Part shown: positions 10,746 to 22,305 of the stretch, in pieces
Position numbering within the stretch: the stretch's first letter is position 1
Layout of the letters: each line of letters begins with the position of its first letter
Assembly: GCA_014898425.1 (NCBI GenBank)
Contig: RCSZ01000003.1
Coordinates: forward strand, 310,001-374,000
Direction of reading: 5' to 3'
DNA from: Botryotinia globosa
Lineage: Eukaryota > Ascomycota > Leotiomycetes > Helotiales > Sclerotiniaceae
Length of the DNA stretch: 64,000 nucleotides
Position numbers and translations under genes: made by a program
The notes under the pieces: model-generated
What the model saw: the letters and a program-made list of their open reading frames with translations, nothing else
Told to the model about the DNA's origin: nothing
Databases searched by the model: none

Positions 10746-10784
10746 TTTTATTATAAAAAACCAGATTATATTAAAAACAATTGC
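10746..10784 (+). pseudogene. gag zinc-knuckle remnant
   Basis: Read in frame from 10746 the sequence gives FYYKKPDYIKNNC, which follows the retroviral-type CCHC knuckle pattern (Cys-x-x-Cys-Gly-Lys-Pro-Gly-His-Ile-x4-Cys), with Cys, Gly and His positions changed by TGT-to-TAT and GGA-to-GAT type transitions. Only the last Cys survives. It lies about 1.3 kb inside the left LTR, where gag is expected. It could be chance, but position and pattern agree. Confidence 0.55.
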
Positions 10785-12826
10785 AATAAAAAACAAACCA
10801 ACAATATAAAATACAATATTAATACTAATATAAAATACAACCCTTATACCAATCACTTCCCTATAATCAATTAATACCAAAGCTTTAAACTCTATCACAA
10901 TATCATCAACTCCTTATATCAAAACCCATTCTTATCTACCAATCGTTTCTCATCCACCAATTATTTCCCAGCTATATTATTACACTATACCTTATCAATC
11001 TCCTTTAATTTTATTTAAAAGTTTGATTTGAAAAAATATATTGAAAAATTCATTTATTCAAAAAAAAATAAAAATTCTATTCCTCAATCTAATATATTAA
11101 AAGATTAATCTTAATTTATAATTACAAATCAAAATTCTTTATAGGAAATTTACCTTTATAAATTAAAAAATCAATTATATCTAAAGATCCTTTGTATCTT
11201 AAAACAATAAATAATAAGTTTTTTAAAATCTCAATAAAAATCTTTTTTATATTTAATATAATTATCCCATTTATTAATCTTATAAACAATAAAATCATAG
11301 ATTATAATTTTATTAATAAAAAAATTGTTTTCAAATTCCAAATATTTATATAACCTCTCCTTTATACTCATTATCTACTTCTAATCAATAAAAAGTCTTT
11401 CAATATCCTTTTTCGATATATACTTCTAAATATACAAATCAATAATTACTAAAAGATTAATTTGTTTTATATTACCACTCTATTAATCACAAATCCATTA
11501 ATTCTTGATTTCTTTTGATTTCAATATTATAACTCTATCATCAATTGATCAGCAATAATATTTAAATTTGTATCTATATATTGCTTGAAATATTACTATT
11601 CTATTAACATTATAGCAATTACTATTTTCAATATACTTAATAACTATAAAATAACTTTATCAAAAAATAATAAAGTTATAATCAATTCTAAATCACTTTT
11701 ACAAAAGCTTATTTTGAGATTAGTTTTTATAAAAGATATTATTGATAAAAGTTTCGAAATTAAATCTTTACTATCCCAAAATTAATCAGCAATTTTTGAA
11801 TCTATCAAAGCCCCAGATATTCAAAAAAACCCCAATACTATTAATCTCGAAAATAACAAAAACAAAAACCTTTATTATATTTATTATATCAATAATAAAA
11901 TAGATATCTAAATTAAAATGATTTCTAATTATTTATTCTTGAAATCAATCTCAATTCAATTTATTATTAATTCTAGAAAGTATAAAAAACTATTATAAAA
12001 TCAAAACACTTTACTCTCACTATTATTATCACTATCAAATCCCTTAAATAAATTATTCAATACTATACAAAATATCCATTTCAAAATATAAAATATAAAG
12101 TTTTTTACAATTAATAATTTTATATAATTCTATAAAAATAATAATATTTATATTACAAAAGTATTCTAGAACAAATTAAATAAAATCTATAATCTATATT
12201 ATATAATAATTAAAAATTCTATTCAATTCTATTAAGATTTAATAAATAATAATATTAATAAATTTATAAAAAAAATAAATCAATTTATCCCTTCTATATC
12301 AAAGATTTAAAATAAATTATCTCTCTAACTTTATAATCTATACCCAAAATTCTTATCTTTTTTTATTAATGAACTTTTATTACAATATTTATAAAATTAC
12401 AAAATCGAGATTATATTAAATAAGAAATCATTATATAATAAAAGCCATTCAATATCTTTGATTAAACTTCAAATTGTTTATAAATAGTTTAATAATAATT
12501 TAAATAAAGAATTTATTTAGGAATCTCATTTCCAATTAATCGCTTTACTCCTTTTAATTATTAAATCAAAAAAAAGTATTCGAATCTATTAAGATTATTA
12601 AAATCTAAATAATATTACTATCAAAAACCAATACTTTTTATTATTAATTAAAGAAACTCTTAATACTTTATATTATACTAAAATTTATATTAAACTTAAT
12701 ATTATTATTATTTTTAATAAATTATAAATTATAAAGAATTACAAATAGAAAACCATTTTCATTATTTATTTCAATTTATTCAAATTATTAATAATATTTT
12801 TCAAACTTTATAATACATCAATCTTA

Positions 12827-14520
12827 TTTCAGAATTATATTAACCATATTCTTTTTAATCTTCTGAATAAGATTTACACAATATACTTGAATGATATTTT
12901 GATTTATTCTAAAAACATTACAAATCATAAAGAATATATCCACAAGGTTATCCAATAATTAATTAATACCAAATTATAAATCAATATTAATAAATATAAA
13001 TTCAAAACAAAAAAAATCAAATATCTTGATTTAATTATTACTTTAAAAGATATAGAAATAAATCTAGAGAAAATTGATATTATACTCAATTAAAAATTAT
13101 TAATTAAATTCAAAAACCTTTAATATTTCCTTAGATTTATTAATTTTTATTAATATTTTATTTACAATTTTTCTAAAATTATAAAACCCCTCAATCATTT
13201 TCTAAAAAAGGAAAAAATATAAAACTAGAATTCTAAACAAAAAAACACTTTTACAATATTAAAAAATACTTTTTTTTTATTTCAATCCTTATTATATTTA
13301 ATTATTATTATTATATAATAATCAAGACTGATATTTCCAATTAAATTATAAATAATATCCTTTTACAATATAATAATAAAAAAGATTTATATTTAATAAT
13401 ATACTTTTTATCAAAATACAATATTACTAAATATAATTACAAAATCTATAATAAAAAACTTCTAGTAATTATAAAATTATTAAAAAAATAAAAACCGAAA
13501 TTATATAATACTTAAAAACTATTCAAAATTATTACTAATTATAAAAACCTCGAATACTTTATATCAATAAAAATACTAAATCAATAATAAATTAAATAAA
13601 CTGAATTTTTATTAAAATTTAATTTCTGTATTATATATCGATTTAATCACAAAACTATTTATTCTAATACTTTAAATTATAAAATTAAAAATTATTTAGT
13701 ATATATTAATTCTAATAATAATCAAATCAAAAACTATTTATAAATAATTCTTTTAAAATAGATATTTAATATTATTATATTTAAGAATATTATTCGATAA
13801 ATAAGCAACAATTTAAATCTGATTATAACCCTAATAAATATAATTATCCCTAATATCAATAAATTAATTAATAATCTTATTAATAAAATATATAGATTAT
13901 CCGAATTAATTACAATTATATATATAACATTTCGAAACCCCTTTATTTATTATTAATTACTAAATATTCAAAAAAACCTTTAAATAGCTTTACAAAATTA
14001 TAAATTAATCAACAATAAAATCTTCTATTACAATTACCTTTTTGTTCTCTTTTTTATCAAATTTTATATATAAATTATATATTATACACATTCAATTAAA
14101 TCAATTGAATATTTAGATTGTATTAAAACTATTAACCTTGTTTTTTATATATATTAATAGTTTAATATATTTAAGAAAATCGAAATATTTATACAAACTT
14201 ATCAACTCTATTTTCATATTAAAGCCTCCCGCCTCACTATACCTAAATTCCTTAAACCCTTATTAATACTATTCTATCTCTAATCAGACATCTCTATCAA
14301 TTATATTATACTATTATCAATTAATAAACATTATAAAAAGAAATATCAATATATTATTACAATTGTTTATCATCTAACCAAAATATAACACTTTATATTA
14401 ATAATAGGATTATTCATAAAAGAACTTATGAATTGATTTATTAAAAAGATATATTACTTATATAATATTTCTAATAATATTGTATCCAATAAAGACTCTT
14501 AATTTATTTCTAAATTCTGG
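12827..14520 (+). pseudogene. pol remnants: reverse transcriptase, RNase H, integrase
   Basis: Three recognisable blocks survive. Reverse transcriptase: from 12827 the frame reads FQNYINHILFNLLNK and then IYTIYLNDILIYSKN, where YLND (12884-12895) stands for the catalytic YLDD, with the first Asp changed to Asn by GAT-to-AAT. RNase H: 13435-13491 reads NYKIYNKKLLVIIKLL, matching the NYDIYDKELLAIV motif. Integrase: from 14287, DISINYIILLSINK with HLTK downstream, then 14476-14520 reads NIVSNKDS-stop-FISKFW, matching the SDRGSQF.SKFW core; the stop is a TAA from CAA. Stops and lost catalytic acids make this a pseudogene. Confidence 0.85.
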
Positions 14521-15698
14521 AAATATTTATTCAAATATTTATTGATTATTTTAAAACAATCTTCCTTATTCTATTCCAAGTCTAATAATCAAATAAAGAA
14601 AATCAATATTATAATAAAGCAATATTTTTATATCTTTATAAACTTTTATTAAAATGATTAATTCAATTAACTCTTATTTACAAAATTCATATTGAATAAT
14701 ACTATATCAGAAACTATTAGTATATTCTTATTCTTTATCAATTATAATTACTATCTATATTTCGAAATTGAATTATTTATATTAATCCTATTAAATCTAT
14801 TATATTAAAAAAGATAAGAGTTTTTTAAAGCTAATAAAATTACAAATAGATTTGATTTTATTCTAATTAAATTTAAAACATTTGTAATCTAATCGATCCA
14901 AAAATACAAAGATTATATTAATAGAATTTAAATTGATGTTTTTTTTTATAAAAAAGGTAATAAAATATAAGTTAATATAAAGAATATAAAAATCAATTAC
15001 TTAATAAAAAAGGATAATAATAAATAGAATAGCCTTTATAAAATCCTCAAAATCTATAAATGGATTTATTTATTATAATTCTCAATTAATTTCAAGATTT
15101 TTTCAATATTTTATAATTTATTATTTCGATTATTCTATTATTTATTAGAATTACTAGATCAAGATATTATTAATATTATTAAGTTATATAAAAATCAAAA
15201 CTGAATTCTCGAAAAAGATAATGAAATATATAAAGAAATTAAATAATAGAAATTCAAAGAGATTCTTGATTATTATAACAAATACAATTTTTATTATTAT
15301 ATTAAATAAAAATATTATCTATTGTTATAATAATTAATTAAGAATCTTCAAGATTAAAAAAGAATAATTATTATATTTCATCTAATATATCCAAACAAAC
15401 TAAACCTGTTTATATAGATTAGATTCAAAAAACCTATTACTTCAAATATTATTATACTAATAATAATTTTTAAATAGAAATTGAGCAAACCAAAAAAAAT
15501 CTATCAATTAATTATTATTTTAAAAACAATTCGTTTTAATTCTATAATAGAAACTAGATTGTTCTAATATTATTTTAAAGAGTTTTAGGTTTTTATTTAA
15601 TCAATATTGAATCGATTCCCTATAATTTTGTTAAAAAATAGTAAAGTTATTTTATATTTTAATTTGCTTAGAATAAACAAATCCTAAAAAAAGAATAC

Positions 15699-15848
15699 TA
15701 TTATAATACTAATTATATTGTCTTTATATCTCAGACACAAACCCTTAGTGTGCTTTTAGTATACCCTACTTTTTATAATAAGGCCTCAACCTTTTATAGC
15801 ATTTAGAACCCTTATGATACAATATAAGTCTTTACCCGTACCTTAACA
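15699..15848 (+). repeat. Right LTR of the Gypsy element
   Basis: Begins TATTATAATACT, the transition-mutated equivalent of TGTCACGGCGCC, and ends TTAACA directly before the GAATA duplication. Its 5' half is more heavily mutated than that of the left LTR, while its 3' half keeps more C and G, so both copies were hit independently. Confidence 0.9.
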
Positions 15849-16299
15849 GAATATAATTTAATAAAAATTTATATTTATATAATTTAAGCTATTCTAAGCT
15901 TATATTAAAAAATTTAGAATTTTAGGATTTTTCTAGATCGATTTTTAGAGCTTCAAAATATCGATTTTTAATTTATATATAAATCACATACAAATTTAAA
16001 ATTTTATAAAATCTTTAATAACTTTTTAATAATAATTATTAAAAAAAAGTTATATATTTTTTTGAAAAATTCAAATCTGAATCTATATAGAAATTCAAAA
16101 AAAAATTCAAAAAAATGAATAAATATAGAGATATAATATATAGTGAGTTAAGAGTAGTATAAATAATCCCTGTAATTTTGAGGGTACCCTTTTAAATATT
16201 TCTTTATAAGGAATTCTTTATTTTTTTAAGATCTTTCAAATTGAATATTTTATAAATTTATAATAAAAATTTATAATTTATTTTTAGTTATTTTCCCTT

Positions 16300-16571
16300 A
16301 AAAGTTATTATAGATTTTATAGAATTTTAAATTTATATGTGATTTGTATGTAAATTGAAAATCGATATTTGAAGTTTTAAAAATCGATCCAGAAAAATCC
16401 TAAAATTCTAAAAAATTCTAATATAAATCTAAAATAGTTCGAATTATATAAATATAAATTTTTATTAAATTATATTCAATATTAATAGAGATATCAATAG
16501 GCTAAAAAAGTGATTTTTGGTGTAAAAAGGTGGCCCGAAAGAGGGGTGGCCCGAAAGTAGGGTGGTCGACT
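16300..16571 (-). repeat. Right terminal inverted repeat of the DNA transposon
   Basis: Its reverse complement matches 9174-9272 joined to 15854-16027 almost base for base, through TTTACACCAAAAATCAC, the CTATTGATATCTCTATT block, ATCGATTTTTAAAACTTCAA and ending near ATAACTTTT. Differences are mostly transitions. The arm stays intact on this side because the retrotransposon landed in the other arm. Confidence 0.8.
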
Positions 16572-16573
16572 TA

Positions 16574-17094
16574 AGAGATTAGGTCCTTGGAGTTTTACGG
16601 AACAAAAGGGGTCTGAGGTATGAAGTGGGCCCGGAGGCCTCTCACCATATAGTCTCACATGCTTTATGGAACCTTATAACCTTGTGACCTTGACACACGA
16701 AACAAAACGAGACAATAAACGACAGATACCTATCATTGCATTTTCAAAATTGGAATCAGATACCTATTGAAGTACCGTTCAAGCCACTGAAGTGACTTTC
16801 ACCAAAGGCTTTATCAAGAATCTCAAATAAAGGCTACTTGATCGACACTCCACTTTGCACACGCAAAACTACCATTTACTTCATAATAATCTTTGTATCG
16901 TAACATGGTATCTCTTTATTCCCTACTGAAAACTACCAAATATAATAGCAAGGATCCAGGCGCCTAATGATGCTTCCCTTTCCTTCCTTGTCGTGCTTAT
17001 TAGACATTCCCGATGCAAAATGTGCAAGTAGCCAACGCCCAGCCACCATATGGACCCAATTTGAACCTTATTTATACCATATCAATTCGTTTCA
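16574..17094. other. Intergenic between repeat island and kelch-BTB gene
   Basis: Base composition returns to normal immediately after the transposon end. No gene seen; the last part is the 3' region of the minus-strand kelch-BTB gene. Confidence 0.5.
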
Positions 17095-19540
17095 TTAATT
17101 CATTTCCATTTCTTCATTGTCATCAACTTCGGAACCTACACCTTGTGTATGAGTGCTACTAACACTAGTCTTTCGAACCACACCACCTACACCAAAACGA
17201 GAGCCACCAAGTCCTCCAACAAATTCTAATTCTTCACCTAAAATTCTGTGTTAGAAGTGTTCACTAAAATCATCGACATGAAAAAGTATGCTCACCTCCT
17301 ACAACACGACCTTCCATATCGATTTCCTGCGATAAATCAACCAAGGCTTGGCGTGGTAGTCTTAAAAATCCGGGCGTGCGAACAACTCTGCCCCAATGCG
17401 TGAGACAAAAACTGGCAGCACGTCTGCGTAACCATTCTTCATTAGCAATACCAGCGGAATGCCAAATAACACATGCGTGATCGACATCCAATTCTTTTGA
17501 TAAGCGATTAACACACAACAATCTAAGATGGGGAATATTGTAGATATTTGACATGACCAAAAGCCCTGCAACGTCATCTAATTCCGCACAGTCGTCTGGG
17601 TGGATACTGTCAGTATACAGATAGTATAAGAATGCCTTGACCACTGGATAAGGTTCTGGTATGTGCATTCTTTTTGTATGATATTCTGCCATTTGCGCAT
17701 TGTATAAGCGTGCAAAGTGGGGCCATCGAGCTTGGAGAATGAGTTTGTGGACATGGATTGGAGGAGATGTTGGTGCATCAGGAGCCAACCAGTTTTGTTG
17801 AACCTGACTGATAGAACCTCTGGAGCTTGAATCATCCTCATCCCACTCGTCTTCTTTTGACGCAGTGATGATAAAATCCGCCCCACTACCACTTTCTGGT
17901 GCTTGATTGAAAACTTTGGCTAAATCCATGCCAAGACCTTTGGAGGTTTCGACTTTCATTCTACCAGAGGATGATAATCGCGAAGTTTCTTCTCGAGGCT
18001 CGGGATTTAAACCGTTGCCGAGTAAACCATATCGTCGAAGATCAATCTCCATTATATCACTAAGGAAGGAATGATCAGCAAGAGTTATGATCTAGAAACA
18101 AGTACATGTCCACATACCTCAGATATTCTTCAAACCCACCTGGACCTAGATCTGTTGCTGTTGGATCAGTTGGACAACCAAGAAGCCAAGCTTTTGTACC
18201 CTCGTCATTCAAAGTACAGTAATGCCATCTATAACCTGGTCTGAAAATATCTCGACCTTCTGCAAGTTTTTGCCAACGCAGTGTGTCCAATTCCAGAGAT
18301 GATAAAGAACATTCTTGTGGTGTTATTGTTGCTGCAGGAGTGACGAAATCGAGAAGAGTTCCGGATGTATAAACATGGAAATGCATACCGGAGCCTTGGG
18401 CGGGTATATTGGGACCAGATACGAATTTCAACGAAGAAATTGTACCAGGAGCAAGAGGAGGAGAAGTAGTCAATTGAAATGACGGTGGATTGACCTGTGC
18501 GCTGCTTGAATTTGCGGCATAACCTGAACTGCCTACAGCAGATTGAGACATTGAAAACGAAGGTCGAGGAGAGCGACTGAGAGCTGCATGCCTGTCCATG
18601 GAACCATATGAAGGCGCTGATTCGAATGCTGGGCTACCCTTAAAGTCTAACCACCACACATCACCAATCTTATCCATGTCCTCGCTGAGACCTCCAAAAA
18701 CCCAAACTCTATCGCCCCATAAATATGCCGAGTGATCAAATCGTCCAACGAAACGCCATGCTCGAGACCAAGTGAAAGTTTTCAAGTCCAGGTAGCAAAT
18801 ATCATCCAACACATAATTATTATGACCGGTAATACCACCAATGATAAATAGCTTATCCTCGTGCAAAACAGCAGCATGCCTTGCTCTCCCTTTTGGTATA
18901 GGTCCAGATACGGTTGGTTGGGTCCAGTGTGCGGTCTTGAGATCGAAAATGATGAGGTCAGAGAGGTATGTACGATGTTCGTTTTCACCACCAAATATGA
19001 GTAGTTTCTCGCCTTGATAGAGTGTAGCGGTATGACCTGTAAGACTTGTTAGAACTGTAAATGCATTGAGCACATATCAGACCTACCCATTCGTACACCG
19101 GGAATGTCGCCATAATTGTCGACCAGATTCCATTGGTGACTAACTAGATCAAGTCTCAAAACATGGTTATAGACCTCGTCGGTATACTGATCGAAACCAC
19201 CAAAGGCATATATCTGATTGTTGCCGCAATATGTAACAGAGGCATTGACAAGACAGGCTGGGCGCTATATAAGTTTAAACGTGGGTCAGAAAATAGTCCG
19301 CAAAGTTTCGAGAGTTTTATGAATTACCTGACCAAGAGTTCTTGTAACCTTGGGCCTATACCCATCCATACCCAATCTATTCTTCACGGGCGAATTCGGC
19401 ATTAAGAAAGTATTGCTTGAAGGAGCGGCACCTGGAGTAGTAGGAGGACCTCCCGAAAGTTGATTGGTATGGGTAGGAGTAGAAGAGCCAGGGCCAAAGA
19501 TGGAGTAGGGTGTACCGCCGGGTGTAGAAGGCTGAGCCAT
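17095..19540 (-). CDS. ral2: Ral2/LZTR1-like kelch-BTB protein
   Basis: Five exons on the minus strand: 19540-19328, 19264-19087, 19036-18118, 18059-17296 and 17237-17095, with introns of 63, 50, 58 and 58 nt. The joined frame is 738 residues. The N-terminus is Pro/Thr/Ser-rich. Kelch repeats follow (IYAFGGFDQYTDEVYN, LLIFGGENEHRTYLSDL, LFIIGGITGHNNYVLDDI, VWVFGGLSEDMDKIGDVW), forming a beta-propeller up to about residue 240. The C-terminal third holds a BTB fold (IHVHKLILQARWPHFA, then FLYYLYTDSIH) with a BACK-like helical tail and an acidic end (EVDDNEEMEMN). Fission yeast Ral2 is required for Ras1 activation, and human LZTR1 is a Cullin-3 adaptor for Ras-family turnover; the same kelch-before-BTB order supports a Ras-pathway role. 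That role is inferred from family. It shares a ~920-bp divergent promoter region with cdc20. Confidence 0.85.
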
Positions 19541-20462
19541 AATAAGAGGTGGTATCCTATGTGGTCATGCTAGATTGGTTAATAAAAAGAGTTGATGCTG
19601 TGCGAATGTGCACAAACTCCCCAGACGAATAGAAAAGGGCGGACAAAAGATCAAACCAAAAGAAGTCAAGGAGGCAGGATGGTGATTTCTTCTGTTCGGT
19701 GAGACAAAGAAGATTATATGAATTGTATTTCACGTTGAGTACAGTTCAAATGGTAATTCAAGATGTACTTGATGACATTAAACTTTTCATGCTTCTTCAA
19801 CCTCAATATACATAAAAATCATGCACGGGTGACGATGAGATGGAACATTTGAAGTATTTTGGAAAGAGTCCATGGGCTGCAGTGCAGGTGGGTCGGCGGG
19901 TCGGAATTAATATACGCGCTCTGGGATTTGTGGCTCAAGATTGGGAACAGACCGAGTACCTAAGTTGTTGCCTGAGGTTCAAGTTTTACGTTTTTGATCG
20001 TTGCGGGATGGTTGCCCCTCGCAACCAAACTAATTCAGTGGAGTAAACAAACGAGTAGAAAAGCTCTTGAATATTCCCTTCTCAAAGACTTTCTTCCTCT
20101 CTTCATGCAACTTTTGCAATCTCTCTATACTTCCGTACCTTTACCTCTCATCTTCATTCTCACTACTCATAATCGCATAACATACAAAACATAAACAACA
20201 TACCTTCAATTACAAGAATACTTCAAGTCTATTAGATCTTTCTGCCACACGCCATTGATCGTTATCCGACTCTTAAGCCATTCTTATATAGAAGAACTTT
20301 TCGATATATCGAGCACAAATACGAATTATACTAACCCTAAACAACTACCAGGAACCATTAGGTTGAGTCTCTTGGAGCTCGTTCGTTATACCGAATCTAC
20401 TCCTTTCATCGATCGATTCATTAATTTGTCTTTCGACCGAGATCATACCTTGATATTGCAAA
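19541..20462. promoter_or_regulatory. Divergent promoter region, kelch-BTB gene and cdc20
   Basis: The region lies between two start codons pointing apart. It contains CT-rich tracts on the cdc20 side (about 20080-20150), usual for fungal core promoters and transcription starts. No particular factor site is claimed, and short open frames here have no coding character. Confidence 0.4.
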
Positions 20463-22305
20463 ATGGCCACCGCAGTATCAACCCCCATTAAGTCCCACAC
20501 TGGGCTCTTTTCCACACGTACCGCTGGCGGTCGTATGCCTTTGACCCCATCTCCTCGTACACGCACCCAAACTCTCTCGATCAATAACTCATCTCCTTTT
20601 ACTCCACCCGAGAGAAAGGTATCTGAAGAGAATGTACGATTATCATCCAAGTCAACATACGGTGGAAACTTAACATCACATTTCGCAAAGTCTTCCAGAA
20701 AGTCTCACCGCGACTCACCAAAGTCCAACATTGCGAAGGGTGTTCAAACTCCTCGACATGCTCTTGAGCTTGGTGTCTCTGACTTTGCCCTTACTGGTAC
20801 AGGATGTAAGACTCCTGTCGCTACACGAACCAGAAAAAATCCAATCCGCTCAAAGTCCACCAAGACTACTGTCTCCTACTCTGGCGATCGATTTATCCCA
20901 GACCGTGCTGCAAGCTCAGCCATCACAACCGCTGGCTGCGGAAAAGCCGACTTTGCTGAGAAGCAGAGACCAAAGAGCATCAATGAAAGCTCTTTGGTTC
21001 TCGCATCAGGTGCCGGTGATGCTCTCGCTGCTCTTGAATCATTAACCATTGATGACGAAGAAGAGCCAGCTTCATATTCCCGCCCATCACCAAATACTAT
21101 CGCATACCAAGACTCGTTGGCATCTGCCTGTGGTATTTCTCAAGGCCAAAGAATCCTCGCATTCAAGCCTGCTGCTCCTGAATCCTCAAAGCCTGTTGAC
21201 CTCCGATCTCAATACAACCGCCCTCTTAAAAACTCCAACGCTTCCGCTGCCAATTTCAGACGCCGCATTGCAACTGCACCAGAGCGTGTCTTGGATGCAC
21301 CTGGTCTCGTCGATGATTACTACTTAAACCTCCTTGACTGGAGCTCCAATAATCAAGTTGCCATTGGTCTTGAACGCAATGTATATGTCTGGTCTGCTGA
21401 GTCTGGTACTGTCAGCTCTCTTCTTGAAACTAGCCCAGATACCTACGTTAGCAGTGTCAAGTGGTCCGGCGATGGAGCATACGTCAGTGTTGGTCTCGGT
21501 TCCGGAGAGGTTCAAATCTGGGATGTCGAAGAAGGTACCAAGCTCAGAAGCATGCACGGACATGATACTCGTGTTGGTGTAATGGGATGGAACAAGCACA
21601 CTCTTTCCACTGGTGCACGAAGTGGCCTTGTATACAACCACGATGTTCGCATCGCTCAGCACAAAGTTGCTGAATTGGTTTCTCACACCTCCGAAGTTTG
21701 TGGTTTGGAATGGCGCGCCGATGGTGCTCAACTTGCTACTGGTGGCAACGACAACTTGGTCTCTATCTGGGATGCTCGTTCCTTGGCTGTTCCTAAATTC
21801 ACCAAGACCAACCACAAGGCCGCTGTCAAGGCTCTTAGTTGGTGCCCATGGCAACCAAACGTTTTGGCTACTGGTGGTGGATCATACGATCGTCACATCC
21901 ACTTCTGGAACACTACCACCGGTGCACGTGTTAACAGCATCGACACTGGCTCCCAAGTTACCAGTCTCCGATGGAGCCCTCACTACCGCGAGATTGTCAG
22001 CACCAGTGGGTTCCCAGACAACTCTATCAGCATCTGGAGCTACCCTACTTTGGTTCGCAATGTCGAGATTCCAGCCCACGAGACCAGAGTCCTCCACAGC
22101 TGTCTCAGCCCAGATGGACAAATGCTCGCCACAGCTGGTAAGTTACTCCTTGCATCTATAAATTGATATATACTAACATTCAATAGCTGCTGATGAGAGC
22201 TTGAAGTTCTGGAAAGTCTTCGAGAAGAAGACTGGCCCAAGTGCGTCCGCATCAGCTGGTGCATCAGGAAAGGCCGACATGGTCAAGCAAATGACTATCA
22301 GATAG
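20463..22305 (+). CDS. cdc20: Cdc20/Slp1, activator of the anaphase-promoting complex
   Basis: Two exons, 20463-22137 and 22187-22305, with a 49-nt intron containing TACTAAC and ending CAATAG; 597 residues. Cdc20 brings substrates to APC/C at metaphase and is the target of the spindle checkpoint. The N-terminus is Ser/Thr-Pro-rich (SPFTPPERK, LTPSPRT), suiting CDK control. A C-box DRFIPDR lies near residues 142-148. A conserved ILAFKPAAP segment precedes the propeller, and FRRRIATAPERVLDAP is the Cdc20-type entry to seven WD40 repeats (WSGDGAYVSVGLGSGEVQIWD, LEWRADGAQLATGGNDNLVS and others). The C-terminus ends MTIR, the Ile-Arg tail that docks on APC/C. The wording of the region (DDYYLNLLDWSSNNQVAIGL) fits Cdc20/Slp1 rather than Cdh1. 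No KEN tripeptide is present; EEN occurs near residue 55. Confidence 0.95.

Larger units (their letters stand above)
9273..15848 (+). mobile_element. RIP-inactivated Ty3/Gypsy LTR retrotransposon, complete end to end
   Basis: A 6,576-bp element with two 150-bp LTRs (9273-9422 and 15699-15848) and an exact 5-bp target duplication, GAATA, at 9268-9272 and 15849-15853. It interrupts the left inverted repeat of the surrounding DNA transposon. The interior is extremely AT-rich, with no frame longer than about 66 codons. Motif order on the plus strand is gag zinc knuckle, reverse transcriptase, RNase H, integrase, the order of Ty3/Gypsy rather than Ty1/Copia. A purine run (AAAAAAAGAA, about 15685-15694) just before the right LTR could be the polypurine tract. 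Autonomous activity is excluded by the many stops. Confidence 0.9.
9172..16573. mobile_element. Non-autonomous TIR DNA transposon (~0.8 kb), split by a retrotransposon
   Basis: Bases from 9174 (AGTCGACTACTCTACTTTCG, with two copies of TTTCGGGCCACCC) and the reverse complement of the sequence ending at 16571 (AGTCGACCACCCTACTTTCG) are near-identical and form terminal inverted repeats. Each end is bounded by TA (9172-9173 and 16572-16573), the target duplication expected of Tc1/mariner-pogo elements; the AGTC...CACCC style of end resembles Fot1-like elements. When the inserted retrotransposon (9273-15848) and one copy of its GAATA duplication are removed, the element is about 815 bp with inverted repeats of about 272 bp: left arm 9174-9272 plus 15854-16027, right arm 16300-16571. 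No transposase frame fits in the remaining ~270-bp centre, so it would depend on a transposase in trans. Confidence 0.75.

Noticed and set aside
10701..11785. Short open frames (10701-10898 minus, 11585-11785 plus) in the AT-rich island
   Set aside because: They consist of Ile/Asn/Lys/Tyr/Phe from AT-rich codons and fall inside the mutated Gypsy element.
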